From contig JALQBC010000013.1 in the NCBI GenBank assembly GCA_023375675.1, positions 1 through 64,000 of the forward strand: DNA of 64,000 nucleotides, given 5' to 3'. The notes below the pieces were generated by a model. The model did no database searches, was not told the origin of the DNA, and saw only the letters and a list, made by a program, of their open reading frames with translations. Of the stretch, positions 23,737-36,100 are shown one piece after another (within the stretch, counting starts at the first letter, position 1; each line of letters begins with the position of its first letter). This DNA is from Cytospora piceicola. Taxonomy: Eukaryota; Ascomycota; Sordariomycetes; Diaporthales; Cytosporaceae. Position numbers and translations under genes: made by a program.

Positions 23737-25392
23737 TTAGAATTCACGTGGCTTTGGAATCTTCTTCTGGCCCAGGGTACCCTCTAGGCACGCATCAAGC
23801 AGCAGTTTGGCGTCTTCTGGCTGCCACTCGACCAACTTGATCTTTTTGGACTCGTCCACTTTCCTCTCCACAAGCCTCTCCATCTGTTCCTTCTCACTGT
23901 CAGAAAAGAGATCCAGTCTCTCCTCATAACCACCCTCCCTGTTCTCCCCAAAATACTTCGGATCGATGTACTTCCAATATATCGGGTCAAACGCCCAAGC
24001 TTTCCTCGCGGCGTAGTTCACGAAGAACGACCCGTTCTCCCAGTTGCGTCGCATCCTCACGGACAACGGGAGATCCGGTGTCGACGTCTCGGTATTACCA
24101 TTCAAGTCCATGGCCCTCATGCGGGAATCCAATCCGTGCACGTTTGCATCTCGGGCCCTCGCCAGCACGGCCTCCTCCATCTCCATGGCCCTAAGGAACA
24201 CCCCAAGGCACCGCTCGAACCCCTCAAAGAAGCGCTCCACCCCGGGCTTCCAGTACTCGGGCTTGGCCAGGCACAGCCACCAGGGCGGGTCGCTGGTGTA
24301 GGACGCAGGCGCAAAGTACGACATCTCCCAGTCGATCACGCCGACCACCTCCTCGTTCTCGTCGAGGAGCACGCTGGCGGGCCGCATGTCGTCACACCAG
24401 AGCCTGAACCTCTCGCCATCCCCCTCCCCCCTGGCCGGCGGTGACACGCTGCCGCCGGTCAGCCGCCCGCTGGCCGCCAGCCGTCGGAACAGCTGCCGGG
24501 CAACGTATTTGTCGCGGGCGTCGGGGGGTCCGAGGACCGCGTCGTTGCGCTGGAAGGCGAAATGGGCTAGGTGCATGTCCGCCAGGGCCGACATCCACTC
24601 CTTTTCCGTAGAGAAGGTCCGGTTTCGTGCTGGGAGGAGGTCTGGCGGCAGACCGCCGCTAGCGACCAAATCATTCATGTTATGAGATAAGGGGCGGTTC
24701 TTAACTTCCTGAAGGGGTGAGGTCGGTGATGGATTGTATCCATCGTCCATCGTAGGATAGCCTATGGCAGTGCCCTCCAGTGTCGAGAGCTGAAGGACAA
24801 TGTTGGCCATATGGCGGTATGCCTTCAATAATCTCTCCTCGGGGATGTTTCGGTCTAGCCCATGACGGTCAGTCTCATCGGTCTGATCCCTGATCATGTC
24901 GACAAGATATGACTTGTGCTCGATGTACTCCATGATGATAAACGGACCAGTCCCAACTGGATTATCAGCCGCCATGCCCCAGTGGTACACCTCCGGGACG
25001 GGTATGGTCGTTTTGGCGCGGATGAGCTTCATCGTCGCGACCTCTGCGCGGATCTTCTCTTCCGGGAACGTTACAGATCCAGGCAGAGGAACATGGAACA
25101 TGATGGATCTACCATCCTCGAACTCTAGTCGCCAGTTGATGTTGAAGCTCCCGCGAATAGCCTTGTAGAGCCTCGTCGCGACACCGCCCCCGGGGCGATG
25201 CTGTGATACGAACTCGACAAGCTTATATTGGAGGTCAACCTGCATGGCGTGTGCGATGAATTCATCTGCGCGCTCTTGGTTGGTGGTGACAACCTCATCA
25301 TCGTCAAACATCCCATGGTCTCTGTCTCTTTCCAGATAGGGGTTATCCTTGGTGACTCCGTTCTGAGAAAGGCCGCCCCAATGCGGATCCAT
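23737..25392 (-). CDS. APH-family phosphotransferase (aminoglycoside/choline kinase fold)
   Basis: A single exon of 551 residues starting ccATGGATCC. The fold is shown by the nucleotide-loop region around residues 65-110, the hinge GPFIIMEYIEH, the catalytic loop WCDDMRPASVLLDENEE (residues 332-348) and the metal-binding GVIDWEMSYFAP (D354). Fungal members of this expanded family phosphorylate small molecules that are mostly unknown. Resistance to a drug should not be assumed. The Brenner motif HxDxxxxN is altered: Cys333 replaces His and Ser340 replaces the conserved Asn, which normally binds Mg2+. WCDD in place of HGD is frequent in fungal paralogues, but the Ser is less usual and could lower activity. 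It is convergent with the alcohol oxidase and the tRNA, and it is followed upstream on the same strand by the Zn2Cys6 regulator. Confidence 0.85.
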   Translation of the reverse strand: MDPHWGGLSQNGVTKDNPYLERDRDHGMFDDDEVVTTNQERADEFIAHAMQVDLQYKLVEFVSQHRPGGGVATRLYKAIRGSFNINWRLEFEDGRSIMFHVPLPGSVTFPEEKIRAEVATMKLIRAKTTIPVPEVYHWGMAADNPVGTGPFIIMEYIEHKSYLVDMIRDQTDETDRHGLDRNIPEERLLKAYRHMANIVLQLSTLEGTAIGYPTMDDGYNPSPTSPLQEVKNRPLSHNMNDLVASGGLPPDLLPARNRTFSTEKEWMSALADMHLAHFAFQRNDAVLGPPDARDKYVARQLFRRLAASGRLTGGSVSPPARGEGDGERFRLWCDDMRPASVLLDENEEVVGVIDWEMSYFAPASYTSDPPWWLCLAKPEYWKPGVERFFEGFERCLGVFLRAMEMEEAVLARARDANVHGLDSRMRAMDLNGNTETSTPDLPLSVRMRRNWENGSFFVNYAARKAWAFDPIYWKYIDPKYFGENREGGYEERLDLFSDSEKEQMERLVERKVDESKKIKLVEWQPEDAKLLLDACLEGTLGQKKIPKPREF

Positions 25393-25956
25393 GGATTGTC
25401 AAGGCTGCCTAGATGGGGATTTTGGAAATATCAAGTAGGGCGTGAGGTGTTTTTGGTGTAAGGGAGGACAACTCATATATACCTTGTTGAGTAGATATGT
25501 TTCCAGGGAGGCTCCCAGAAGTCATATCTCTGGCATTGATATTTGCCCCTGGAAGCAATTTGAGCCCACTTATCGCCCGGGTCAGTGCAATCGGCGGTGA
25601 GCCATGTGTAATCGACAGTAGAAACCCGGTTTGCAATAAACGATGTATTTGGCATATACACTGGCCCAACCCGTGAAGGCAGGACCAAGGACGAAGGGTT
25701 CGAAATAACTGAGAATGATATACACCAAATGAGCTGCCCGAAATGGTAGCTACCAGTTGACCCTAGCCTATATAAGCGGAGCCGTTCCCACAGATGCCGC
25801 TCGTGCAATATAGTGAGCAGTCGTTGTACTAATCTCAATAACACCTTCGTGTAATTAAACCCTTTTCGACTGGCCCCTGGGCTCTCTAGATTGACCATTC
25901 AATTCCTTCACCCTGACCCCTGAATACCTTTTAGACGTCCGGGCTGACCATGTCGT

Positions 25957-28463
25957 TCAGTCTGTACGAATACCCCAATCTGCGTCGACGTCGACCCCAT
26001 GAAGCTTTCTGAACACAGCGACCCAGCTGCCGTCCTCCATCTCGGATCCAGCTGTGGCGTCATGTACCCTAAGCTCCTCCGGCAGCCCAAAGGGTGCCTC
26101 TGTGACCAGGGTCTTGGGGATATAGTGCCTCGTAAGGTGGGATTGCTGTTGTGAGAGTGATGGCGCGGGTAGTGTTGCTGTCTGGTATTGGTACTGTTGA
26201 TACCCGTGATCCCCTAACGTCGCTCGGGAGTATTGCTCATAGGTATCCGGTGACGATCCATCAGAGCCCGAGTGAGATACACAGTCACTCGTTGCACCCG
26301 ACTGCTCTGAAAGATGCATAAAATGCTGGGCTTGGCTCTGTACGTAGTTGTAGGAGTCCTTGTTGAGAGAATTAATATTCAGAGCCGGCTGAGACACTCT
26401 GTAATGGCTATAGCCTTGTTCCTGTTGCGGTTGTTGCCATATCGTGTGGTCATTGTTTGGAGTGGAGGAAACAGGAATCGCTGGTTCCATAGCTGAGCTA
26501 GAAGAATACCCATCGAATGAAGACGTGAGTGAATGGGCCTGGCTAAGCGACGAGTTGATATTCGCGTGAAGAACCGGATCGATGCCATGTTCCACGGGCT
26601 GGTCGACGTCGAAGTCGTCAAAAGTCAAATCTGGAGGCGGACTGACTGAGGAGGTAACGGGCAAGCCTGCGGTGGTCTCCTCTGTGGGCATGGTAACAGT
26701 GTGTAGAGGTAGGTCTTGACTCTGGCCACCCTTTCGCAAGTTCTGCGATGAGACCATAGCGCTCGGTGGTGTGGCATGATAGTTCCCACCAAGGAACATA
26801 TGACTGCCATGCGGTGAGTATCTTGGCCCCGGCGTGGCAGGACGGCTCTGCTCCTGAGCCCAACGTTCTTCGAGAGAAACGATGTGCCCAGCAAGAGATC
26901 CCAATACGCTCGCTCGCCAGAGATTCTCCCTTTTGAAAGGGTTCCGTCTTAGCAGATTGAGCGCGGAGCGACGGATTAGAGGATGCCTGCACTTGGTCGC
27001 CACGTAGTAAAGTGGTGGTATGAGGTGTGTTTCGAATGTGAAGTTACCAGTCTGTCCATCCATCTGGTGCCCGGTCTCTGGCAGGTTCTGCGATGGTTCG
27101 GTAGGATGGGCGAACGGTGACTGATACTGCGAAGAGGCTTCGAAGTCGAGATATATAGCTGCTAGAGGGACTATCGCCGCAAAACTGGACAAGTAGTCAT
27201 CGTAAACAACCTCTGAAGAGCTCAGTGCTGTGGAGATCCAGATGTGTTGAGCATGTAGGTACATCTGAAGAACCAGAAGCTTTGGGCCAGGTTTTGGTCC
27301 TGCCGAAGCTTGGAAGAGCGAGAATGCAACATTGAGCTTTGCTAATCGAGAAAGTAGGCGGTCTTGCTCCACTTCTAGCATCTGCATCGTTTCTTGGGGC
27401 ATAGGCTCGCTGTTCCTCTTGGCCGGCCGCGCTCTTTGTGTAAAGTGGAACGCTTGATCCATGAATTCGTGCATGGAAGCCCTCAGATCGTTGATCGATT
27501 CGAATGTATCAGGTATCTCGCCATGCGATCCCGAGAAACCCGGAATTGGTACCGGGTTGACACCGAAGAGAAAAGAAGCCAGACTGAGCCTTGTGTATAG
27601 AGGAACGAGATACCGGACGATGCACTCCATCTCGGGATTGTTGGACCGTTGGTCCAGTCGCATCAAGAGCTGCCTGCCTTGCTCGAGGTGGATCAGACTT
27701 TCCTTGTACTTTCCCTGCAAGAACTCGATGCATACGAACAGAACGCAGGTTAGAAGTGAAGTCAATGGTTTGGTAAAATGATTATTCATCTGGTCCAGGA
27801 GACAGGCGATTGCTTTGTTGTATTGTTGCAGGGTGAATGATTGTACAGTATTACCCGTAGAAGGAGTAGACATAAGACCCTCGTGTAAGCTGCTCACGGC
27901 CAGTACCGCGTGCCGGACAGCAGGCTCGGACTGGGATATTTGCAGAACAGATGTTGTCCAGAAGACGGCGTCGAAGTCTCCTGCGAGGCATGGAGCCGTT
28001 ACGTTCTGAAAGAAGTAGAACGACCTTGTCTCCTCTGGTGTGGAGGTTCCAGTCAGGGGGCCGAGGACGAAATGACGAGGAGTGATGTCTTCAAGTCGAC
28101 GTCTCGAGGCAAGCGCCCTTGGATCGAGGTATCCATCACACGTACGCCCTGTCTTGGAACAACGTAGGCAGAATGGCTTCGTCTCGTCACATTTGACTTT
28201 GCGTATCCTGCACCCTCACGGAACATTTGGTCAGTTTATAGTACCCTCAAGGTGCGGACTTTTGGCATATATGTCAAGACCTACTTGCATGTGATACAGC
28301 CTGTTCTTACTTTCTTGGAGCCCTTCCTTCCTGATAATACCGGCCTCGCATAAGGGCTCGATGATCTGGAGTCGGATGCCATGTCTTTCAGACGGTAGCA
28401 GTTATAGAGCGGAGGAACCGACCCGGAGACATGATTTGACTTCTGACTTGACATCGCCATCAT
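25957..28463 (-). CDS. Zn2Cys6 fungal transcription factor
   Basis: Exon 1 is 28463-28285 and exon 2 is 28207-25957. The 77-bp intron splits a Lys codon inside the zinc cluster. About 809 residues. The binuclear cluster is complete: C56-x2-C59-x6-C66-x6-C73-x2-C76-x6-C83, with the basic GSKKVRTGCITCKIRKVKC core. The following region holds VLAVSSLHEG and FTLQQYNKAIACLLDQ, features of the fungal-specific regulators with a C-terminal middle-homology region. The last 250 residues are Gln/Ser-rich, typical of an activation region. Its targets cannot be read from the sequence. The adjacent phosphotransferase (565 bp away, same strand) and alcohol oxidase are candidates by position only. Start alternatives are ATGs at 28463, 28460 and 28454. 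The change is at most three residues. Confidence 0.92.
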
Positions 28464-30610
28464 ATCTATGTTTCCCCGCGTAGTCGCACAATAACTATAA
28501 CATCTTGCTGCCTTAAATGGATGAGCGGGAGGTCCACAATTTCAAAAGAGTAATAATGACAAAATGTTACTGGGGAATACGTGCTCACAAGAAGACGACA
28601 CTGGTAGGGTGAGATCGCTTTCTTGGTCCTTCTAGAAGTCTGCCTAGAGGATCAGACACCCTACATAGGAAAGCCACATCCTGCACTGTGAAGGGGCCGC
28701 CACGAAAATTGACGAATGGATCTATATACAGCAAGTATCAAGCAGCAAAATCAAATGGATGAGTGGATGGGTGGCAGGCATCAACCCTTGTTCAGACACA
28801 GTACCATTTGGCCAAGGCAAAGGTATGCGACCCTGCGGCGCTCTGCCCCTCCAATACATGAGACTGCAAATAATGGGGCGGTCAACTGCAGCTCTTGCAA
28901 GCCCTGGGCCAGAATATAATAGATGGGACGTATCTAACCCCGACGCCATTGTTAAGAAATGTGCGCGGGGGCCAGTGAGGTGGCGGTGGGGGGCAGCTGC
29001 CGTCGTAGTGGTCCCAAATCGTTGCTTGGAGGAGGCGATTAGTTGCATGGACCTTTCCAGCCCTAGATCCTGCAAGAACCCCGTGGCTGTACATTTGAAT
29101 GAGCCTGAGGGGAAATAATGGGCATAAGCACACCGGAGTCTGCCGTCAGACAGGGACGCTGCCAAGTTGTCAGATACTGATGTGGTGAAGTCGTTGAAGT
29201 CGAAAGCCCCAGCGCATGTCCCTCTGCAACGAGCGATAGAGGGGTTTCGAGAGATGAAGCAATACTCCCGCATGTTTAGCAGTATCTGACATAACAGCGT
29301 ATCAGATTGAGCCAACACAGTCAACCCGCGCCGCGAAGAAATTCTGACGGGGAAGAAAGCAGTAACGACAAGGGCGGTGGAAGGAGTTCGCGACAGGCAC
29401 CCTTTAACCATCCGCCCAATGAAAAAGCGATGCCAGGCGTCTCGGTATACCTTGACGAATGTAGCACTCGGTTGACAAGTGACAAATAAGCTGTGTGACG
29501 GAACCGCGCTTGACCAGAAGGCTACCGTTACACTTGCGCAATAACGTTACACTTGTGTAACTTCAACTCACACTCAGGCAGCAGAAGCCGCTCTCGACTG
29601 TTGAGTGTTGGCTGACCTAACGACACACAGTCGTAGTCTGACATGCTGACGACCACCATGAAGGAGTCTCTCCCCTGCCCATACATACCTTCCAGCTGAC
29701 AGTAGTAATCGAGTCACAATCACTCCTGGAAATGATGTACAGATTGGTAAGCAATAAACCAATTGCAAGACCAGAGGACCATGCATAGGTTCGCAAAAGT
29801 TCTCCTTTAGCGAGGATCGGCGACCGACCATGTGTGTATATGGAGGTCATCTTCGTGTCGTACATGGAGGCTGTACGTTCCTTGAAGTGTCACAAAGTTG
29901 CAACGTCGTGCGAACTGGAAGGATTAAACGCCCCAAGCGACCAGGGAGTTGTGTCGAGGATGATATGCGAAAGTCGTCACGTCTCATCCTACAAGCCCAT
30001 AGGATCGACAGCTTGCCCTGAGTGACAAGCAACTCATTCGTAGTCGGACAATTCCCAGTCTGAGGGCATCATTGTCTCAACACAAGTGCATATCGTAAAT
30101 CCCGGTCAAGTCCTGATCTGCGCGAACACTTAGAGCCTTGAAGCCTTCAAACACTGCGATGTACAAAACAACACAAGCTTTACGGTAGTAAAAAAGCTCG
30201 AACCTGAAGTGCTCATATGCTATGAGTATACTTGGGATCATGAACCTCTCAAGGCCTCTCATGGCCATGGTTTCACGACTGCGTAGTACCGCGCCTCGTT
30301 GAACTCGAGCCTCACTACCATGCAGTCAGTTCCAGATCCTCGGGAGAGTAGAGTGCAAGCCTCGCAAGAACTGGCCCCATTGAGACAGCGAATAAAATGT
30401 TATAGGAGTATGGTAACACACATGGATGCTGCATATGCGTACTTTACCGCTCACCACCTGGCAGCATTCACTGCGAGATCCGCCCATACATCCGCCCATC
30501 AATACAACGTCGGTGAAGGGTACAGCTGAAAGCGGTAGAATACTAGCGGGCGCATTGCTGTGTTTCGAAAAATATAAACGGCAAGAAGACTGGAAGAGGA
30601 GTCAGACGGC
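28464..30610. other. Gene-poor interval
   Basis: Nothing is firmly supported. A 229-codon minus-strand frame at 28722-29411 has no domain, and its composition looks like chance. The left end includes the upstream region of the Zn2Cys6 gene. Confidence 0.4.
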
Positions 30611-31890
30611 CTATGTATCAATTTCGGCTCCGACGAGGAGCTGCTGGAAAGCGACGTATTCGGTGCCGAGATTTAGGTGCCTTGCGCCCCAGCCACATAT
30701 CATCCTTTCGTCCAAAGCTGCAGCTGCAACCCAGAAGTTACAGGAGGGGACATGACTATGGCCATTCCAGGCATCGAGTGCGAGTTTGTTCAACACCCAA
30801 GCAAGAAATGAGTAGATGTGGCCATAAGGGATATAATTTTCCAAGATCACGGCGGCTTGTCCCGGGGGTGGCATGACAGCCCGGCCAAATTCTGCAGCGG
30901 ATGCAACTTCGAAGGACCTTTTATGTACTGTAGGTGCAATGACCTTGCCGGGGTCGTACTTGGGGGCGAGAGCAAGGAACTGCTTATCGATCGTGGGGGC
31001 GATCTAACATGACGGTTACCGTTCCGGAATACCGCATGCGACGTTAACATGCCAATGTTGTTCGTAGCCGGTCGAATACCTAATGAGTGACCAGCAAACC
31101 GAAGTTCTCAAGATCATGTGGCTTGTATAATATTGCGACCTCCAAACAGCACATATTGTAAGCCAGAGATGAAGCTCGATGAACTTTCATAGAAGTTGCC
31201 TGTCCGTTAACGTCGACATAGAGCAACGTGAATTGATCCAGCCTAAGGAATCATGCACTACATAAGCGTGCCTTCCAGGATCCAGTGTGTCCTTGATGGA
31301 TGAACATACAGAATCCACCTGGAAGAATATGAGACCCGAACTCCGAACTCGTCGATAATTGGTCCAAACGTGTCAGAAGAGAGGTGGACGGGTTGCTGTC
31401 AACTCCGAACCCAAAGGGAGATCAGTAATCTCTCAGAGCTCAACAGGACTTGATTCCAGGCCTTGTATCACCGGGAACTGATCATCCGTCAGATTCTTTA
31501 GATAGAGAGGTGAGTCCTTCTGTGATGGGCGAGAATATTGGGCAAATTCGTGACGCCGTACTGGATGTCGCCACAGCAGCATGACGATGGCGGTACCTCG
31601 TCGCATGTCCCTCTCGTGCAATGATGCTGGCAATATGTTGCCCTCCCGGCTCAGATAATGCATGTTCTAAGACCACCGCCTAGAGTTGAGGGTCCAGACG
31701 ACGACCCTCGGGGAACCTTGGAACATAATCAAGACGCCGACGAGCGAGAAGGATCATATGTGAAACCCGTGGATTATGAAGAGACATGACTTGGTGGGCC
31801 CCTTTCAACGCGTTCTTGTCGCGCATGTGGTAGCCAGGAGAACTTCGATGCGATGATCGATTTACTTTTGAGAGAAGGGATGACCTCAAT
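30611..31890 (-). other. Unidentified coding-like tract (multi-exon or decayed gene)
   Basis: The clearest part is a minus-strand open stretch of about 132 codons, 31008-30611. It begins right after a plausible acceptor (ATGTTAG) and ends at a stop. It reads like real protein: APTIDKQFLALAPKYDPGK, then PPGQAAVILENYIPYGHIYSF and ALDERMICGWGARHLNLGTE. Further upstream on the same strand, coding-like pieces lie in different frames: about 31238-31088 (FTLLYVDVNGQATSMKVHR), about 31330-31230 (DPGRHAYVVHDSLGW), and 31889-31482 broken only by one TAG. I could not join them with convincing introns, so a gene with several small exons or a frameshifted pseudogene are both possible. I do not recognise the family. 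Confidence 0.4.
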
Positions 31891-32102
31891 GCATTTGCTG
31901 TGACATTGGCGTTACGTAATCACAGCCTCGTCCGTGCGAGGCCAAGCTTGATTGGAGCTGACATCACTCTGCAGGCTGTCCACCCCGAATTTTCAATAGC
32001 GATTTTGGAGCTCATCACTGCACTTTCAACGGCCGCTACGACAAATATTGGGAAACATCACAACAAATCCTCCCATTCCACCCACAAACCCAAACAGCAA
32101 CA

Positions 32103-32588
32103 ATGGATCAAGTGTTAGTCCAGACCCCTCAAGTCTGTTCCATGGAGGCGTCAAAGCTGACCATAATCCCCCAAACAGATTAGGCGGCCTCAACGCGACC
32201 GAGCAGCGCGAGCTCGAGCAGCGCATGCAGAAGCGCCAGGTCAAGGAGTTTGTCGGAGTCAGTACCTACCCTACCGATCGACCAACCGAGAAAACATATG
32301 CCCTCCCTGCCCTCCTCGGCCCTACCTTGCTTCCCTTCCTGATGCTCACCTCCTACCCTGCCGGGCTCGTTACTAACCGTGCCTCTCCCCGCCGCACAGC
32401 TCTTTGGCAACCTTGTCGACCACTGCTTCATGTCCTGCGTCGACGACTTCACATCCAGGGCCGTCTCCACACGTGAGAGCGGCTGCGTCGCCCGCTGCGT
32501 TCAGAAGACCATGGCTATGAACACGAGGCTTGCTGAGCGCTTCCAGGAACACAACGCCGAGATGTCCACCAAGATGGGCGGCCAATAG
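32103..32588 (+). CDS. TIM9: Mitochondrial import inner-membrane translocase subunit Tim9
   Basis: Three exons (32103-32113, 32179-32257, 32400-32588) give 92 residues, the usual Tim9 length. Tim9 pairs with Tim10 in the intermembrane space as a hexameric chaperone that escorts carrier proteins to the TIM22 complex. The twin CX3C motif is intact: CFMSC, then 15 residues, then CVARC. It forms the two disulfides. ATEQRELEQRMQKRQVKEF before it and ERFQEHNAEM after it match the Tim9 helices rather than Tim8, 10 or 13. The first exon is only 11 bp (ATG GAT CAA GT) before a GTTAGT donor. I chose it because it alone gives the right phase into LGGLNATEQ. Confidence 0.93.
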
Positions 32589-33125
32589 AGAGAAATCTGA
32601 CTGGCCCATTAATGGATGAGGAAGCTGAGGGTGAAGGATTGACTGGACATGTGTGTGAGGAGACTTGGGGAAGCCTACGCGGTAGGAAAGCTTGCTTGGG
32701 GTGTCGCATGCTTATTGTTGGATTAAGGCCTCGTGGCTACGGCGCCGGGGAAGCTACATACATACTACGGACGACGAACGCTATGCGCACTTGGAAGCTG
32801 GAAAATGCTGGCACAGGGACGATTATCAGAGTGCGGCGAGCCCTCGTATGATGCCAGGTTACACGGCCATCAGAGCATCATCAGGGGCGGATAAGTCCAT
32901 GACACCTGGGAAGCTGTCATTAGGAAAGACACCATGGCAGTAAAGGCGTAACTCAACTCAACGCAAATTCATGAATCGAAAAAGGGCTTTTACTTTCCCA
33001 AAGCTCTTGAATTCTGGTATCTCCGTTACATGATGCGCTTTTTCCTTTTGCCATCCTTTCCAACGCCAACCCATGCCACGATTTTATCCGGCGCCCAGGG
33101 ACAGCAATTCATTACTCGAAATAGC
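32589..33125. other. Convergent intergenic region TIM9 / NUP192
   Basis: 3' flanks of two convergent genes. No additional coding or RNA feature is seen. Confidence 0.5.
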
Positions 33126-36100
33126 CTATTCAATCTCCTCGCTGAGCACGTCCTTCACAGCCTCCAACAGAGACACGATTTTCTCCTCAAGCACGCTAAC
33201 ATCCTCCGTGTCCGTCTTCATGTTCCTCCACTCCGCCTCCCGCAGGCCCAGAGGCAACAGCCTCTCACGCAAGATCTTCCGGCTAGATAGCCAGTAGTCA
33301 ACGTTCTCCATTACTGTAGCGGAGTCCCATGATACCTCGGGAATCTCGCGGTTGAAGTTGGCCCGGTACACGCCCAGGACCTTAGTCAGAAGGGCGAGCG
33401 AGTTGATTTCTGATACGCCGAGCAGTGTGACGTGATGAGAATTCCCGCGAGTGGCTGTCCTGCTCATCCCAGGCGCTTCTATGCGCTCAACACTACTCTT
33501 CAGGAGGTTGGGGAACTGGTTCAAAACGTAGGCAACCTCGGTGGCAATGTTGGGGCCAAGGCCTGGCGCCGACAAAACGTTGAGAAGCAGCGGGAGCATG
33601 CCCTTCGCCCAGATATCGTAGCACCGCTGTGCTCCGGAACTGTCCGCGAAGGGGGAAACATTCTGACGCTGAATGTGCATTGTGACGTTAGCCGAGGCCA
33701 GTTGGCCAAGGAGCCCGTCGGATGCGAGGTATTCGGCGAGGATCGGAATATTGGACAGTTGCAGCAAGAATAAAATGCTGAGTTCACCATAGATAGGATC
33801 ACCCTTCGCCGCCAACTTATCAGACCAGGAGAATAGGGACGTCGCAGCCTGCCCGACATCTTCAGATACCATGATGCTGTAGACTTGGTTGGATACTTGA
33901 TCCATGCCCGGCAAGCAGAGACAAGCTTGGAGAATGGCCGTCAAAAGGGCTAGATCCTCTGGTAGCACAGCAACGTCGGGCTCGTGGATGAGCGAAACTA
34001 GGGAGCGGAAACCTTGAGCCACAACGCGGTGGAGAATGTTAAGCACACATTGCGTGACTGAAACAATTCTATCGTCGTCGCCCTTGTTGGCTTCTGATCT
34101 CGGTGACGTCCGATAGCCCCTGAGTACCACGTAGAGCATCCTCATCATTGTCCTCCAGTATTGGATTTGACCGGGGGTGAGTGGATTCTCAATGCTGTTC
34201 ATCGTGGTCCAAATGGCCCCAAGAAGTTCAGCGATGTCCTTCGCCGCCAAGGAAGTCTCGGTGAGGCGCTGGACCAGCACCATTGCTAGGTTCGCACGGG
34301 ATTCCGTGATTTGCAGGAAAATCCGCTCCGGCCCTGGGTTTTCCTGGTTGGAAACCAGGCATTGTTCTGCAACTTGCATCATCTGTTTTGTGATCAAATG
34401 CTCCTTAGGCAATAGGCAGGTGCTGAGTTCGAGAAGCAGGAATTCCCAAGCGTGAAAAAGAGCCTTGTTCACAAAGTCAGTCATACTGCATTTACTGCAA
34501 GTGTTTAGGGGAAGGGCTACTTACTATTTGCGCATCCACGAGAGAAAGGTTGAGATTGGCAGCCTCCATCTCATCCCTGAAGCCATTTCTCTCTCGTGGT
34601 CCGGCCCATCCAGGATCGAATCTCAACATCTTGTCAGCAATTTCGAGCTCATAGTAATACCCGGCTCCGAGTTCTCCCGGCGACAGAAGCGTTCGCTGGA
34701 AGTTCTCCAGTGAAAAGCCCGGGTACTGATTTGAGAAGTTCTTGGAGAAGTTGGCGTGCAGCGAGCTGTTGTAGCCAGACACCGTTACACCCTCTCGTAA
34801 GTAATAGTCAATATCGTTAACAAGTTCACGAGCGAACTCCTTTTCTCGCCCCGTCTTCCGTAGATGGTAGAGGTGCATCGCAAATGTCTCCGCGATGTAT
34901 GCAGCAATGCGAGCTTCATCGCACGCCTGGCTGGGATGTGCTCTCGCCGTCACGGATGCCGATTTGAGCTCACGAACGTAGGCGCGAAGCTCGGCCAGAC
35001 AGCCCTCATCTTCCTGTGACGCAAATACTGTCCATTGCCAATAATTGTGGGCTGATGTGAGAAGGTCCAGTATGGCCAGAGTTTCTGAGGTAGGCAAGGT
35101 ACGTATCGAACGTAGCTGTGTCAGGGCTGTCTTGAGAATAGAGTCAGGAGCTAGCTTAGACAACTTGCCATCACTACCCAGAGCTTCCCGAGGCGTCTTG
35201 CCAGTCAAAAGACAGTTAGCCATCCAGTGCTGTCCGTTACGCATGATGGTAGAGAAGAAGTTCCATGTGTGACGGGACTTGGACGGTCTGTCAAACGGCT
35301 TGTCTAACCGTGAAATCGTTTGTAAGAACGACCGTGAGACCTGTGGTCCTAAGTATCCGAGTAGCGACGGCGCCTCACTGCGTTCCCGGCTGATTCGTTC
35401 AGCGATAGCCCCGAGCAAGGACAATATTGAGTCTTTGTACGATGAGTTTTTGGCACAGAGGCGGGCCAGAAGAGAAGCGCATTTGAGAAGTTGAGACTCA
35501 AAAGCCACCGCTGGCTTTTCTGCAAAGTTCGCGGCTCTTATCAGGGTCGCCGCAAAATTGAGAACCGCAATCTGTCGGCTCGAGATAATCTCCGCCCGTC
35601 TAAGGTACAGCGTTGAATCCGGTACACTAAAGGCGACCAGCATTGTCGAGAGAAACGGTTGGAATCTCAAAGGGGATGTTGACGAAGACAGGAACCCATC
35701 AAAAATGTATTGTGCGGCCGGCTGGAAGAACGCTGTCAGGGTGTTCGGCTTGATCGAGTCACCCATACTAAAAGAATAGTTGACGATTCTATCCAGTACT
35801 GGGATCAAATGGCTGAGTAAGGTGCTCCTGTGGACTTCTGTTGCGAAGCGCCAAGTCAACGAATTCTCGAGTACGTCAACGGCAGTGTGGGCGATAGATA
35901 GGTTGACTTGGAATAGAGATTTGTCGGAGGTGCCCAGCCAAGCATTTTCGGTCTCGAGTGCGCGCCCATTGCCCTTACTGCCAATTTTCCGCTGGACAGC
36001 GCCTTTCGCTGCATTTTCGATCAGATTGGAGAAGAAGTTCACGACCGATAACAAGAGATCAAATCGTTCGTCGACAAGATCAAGCGTTCCCGTAATTCTT

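Noticed and set aside
23737..25392. Reading the APH-family gene as an antibiotic-resistance gene
   Set aside because: The family is greatly expanded in fungi with unknown small-molecule substrates; nothing here points to drug resistance.
28722..29411. Minus-strand frame of 229 codons
   Set aside because: Composition and lack of any motif suggest chance; the opposite strand is equally open in places.
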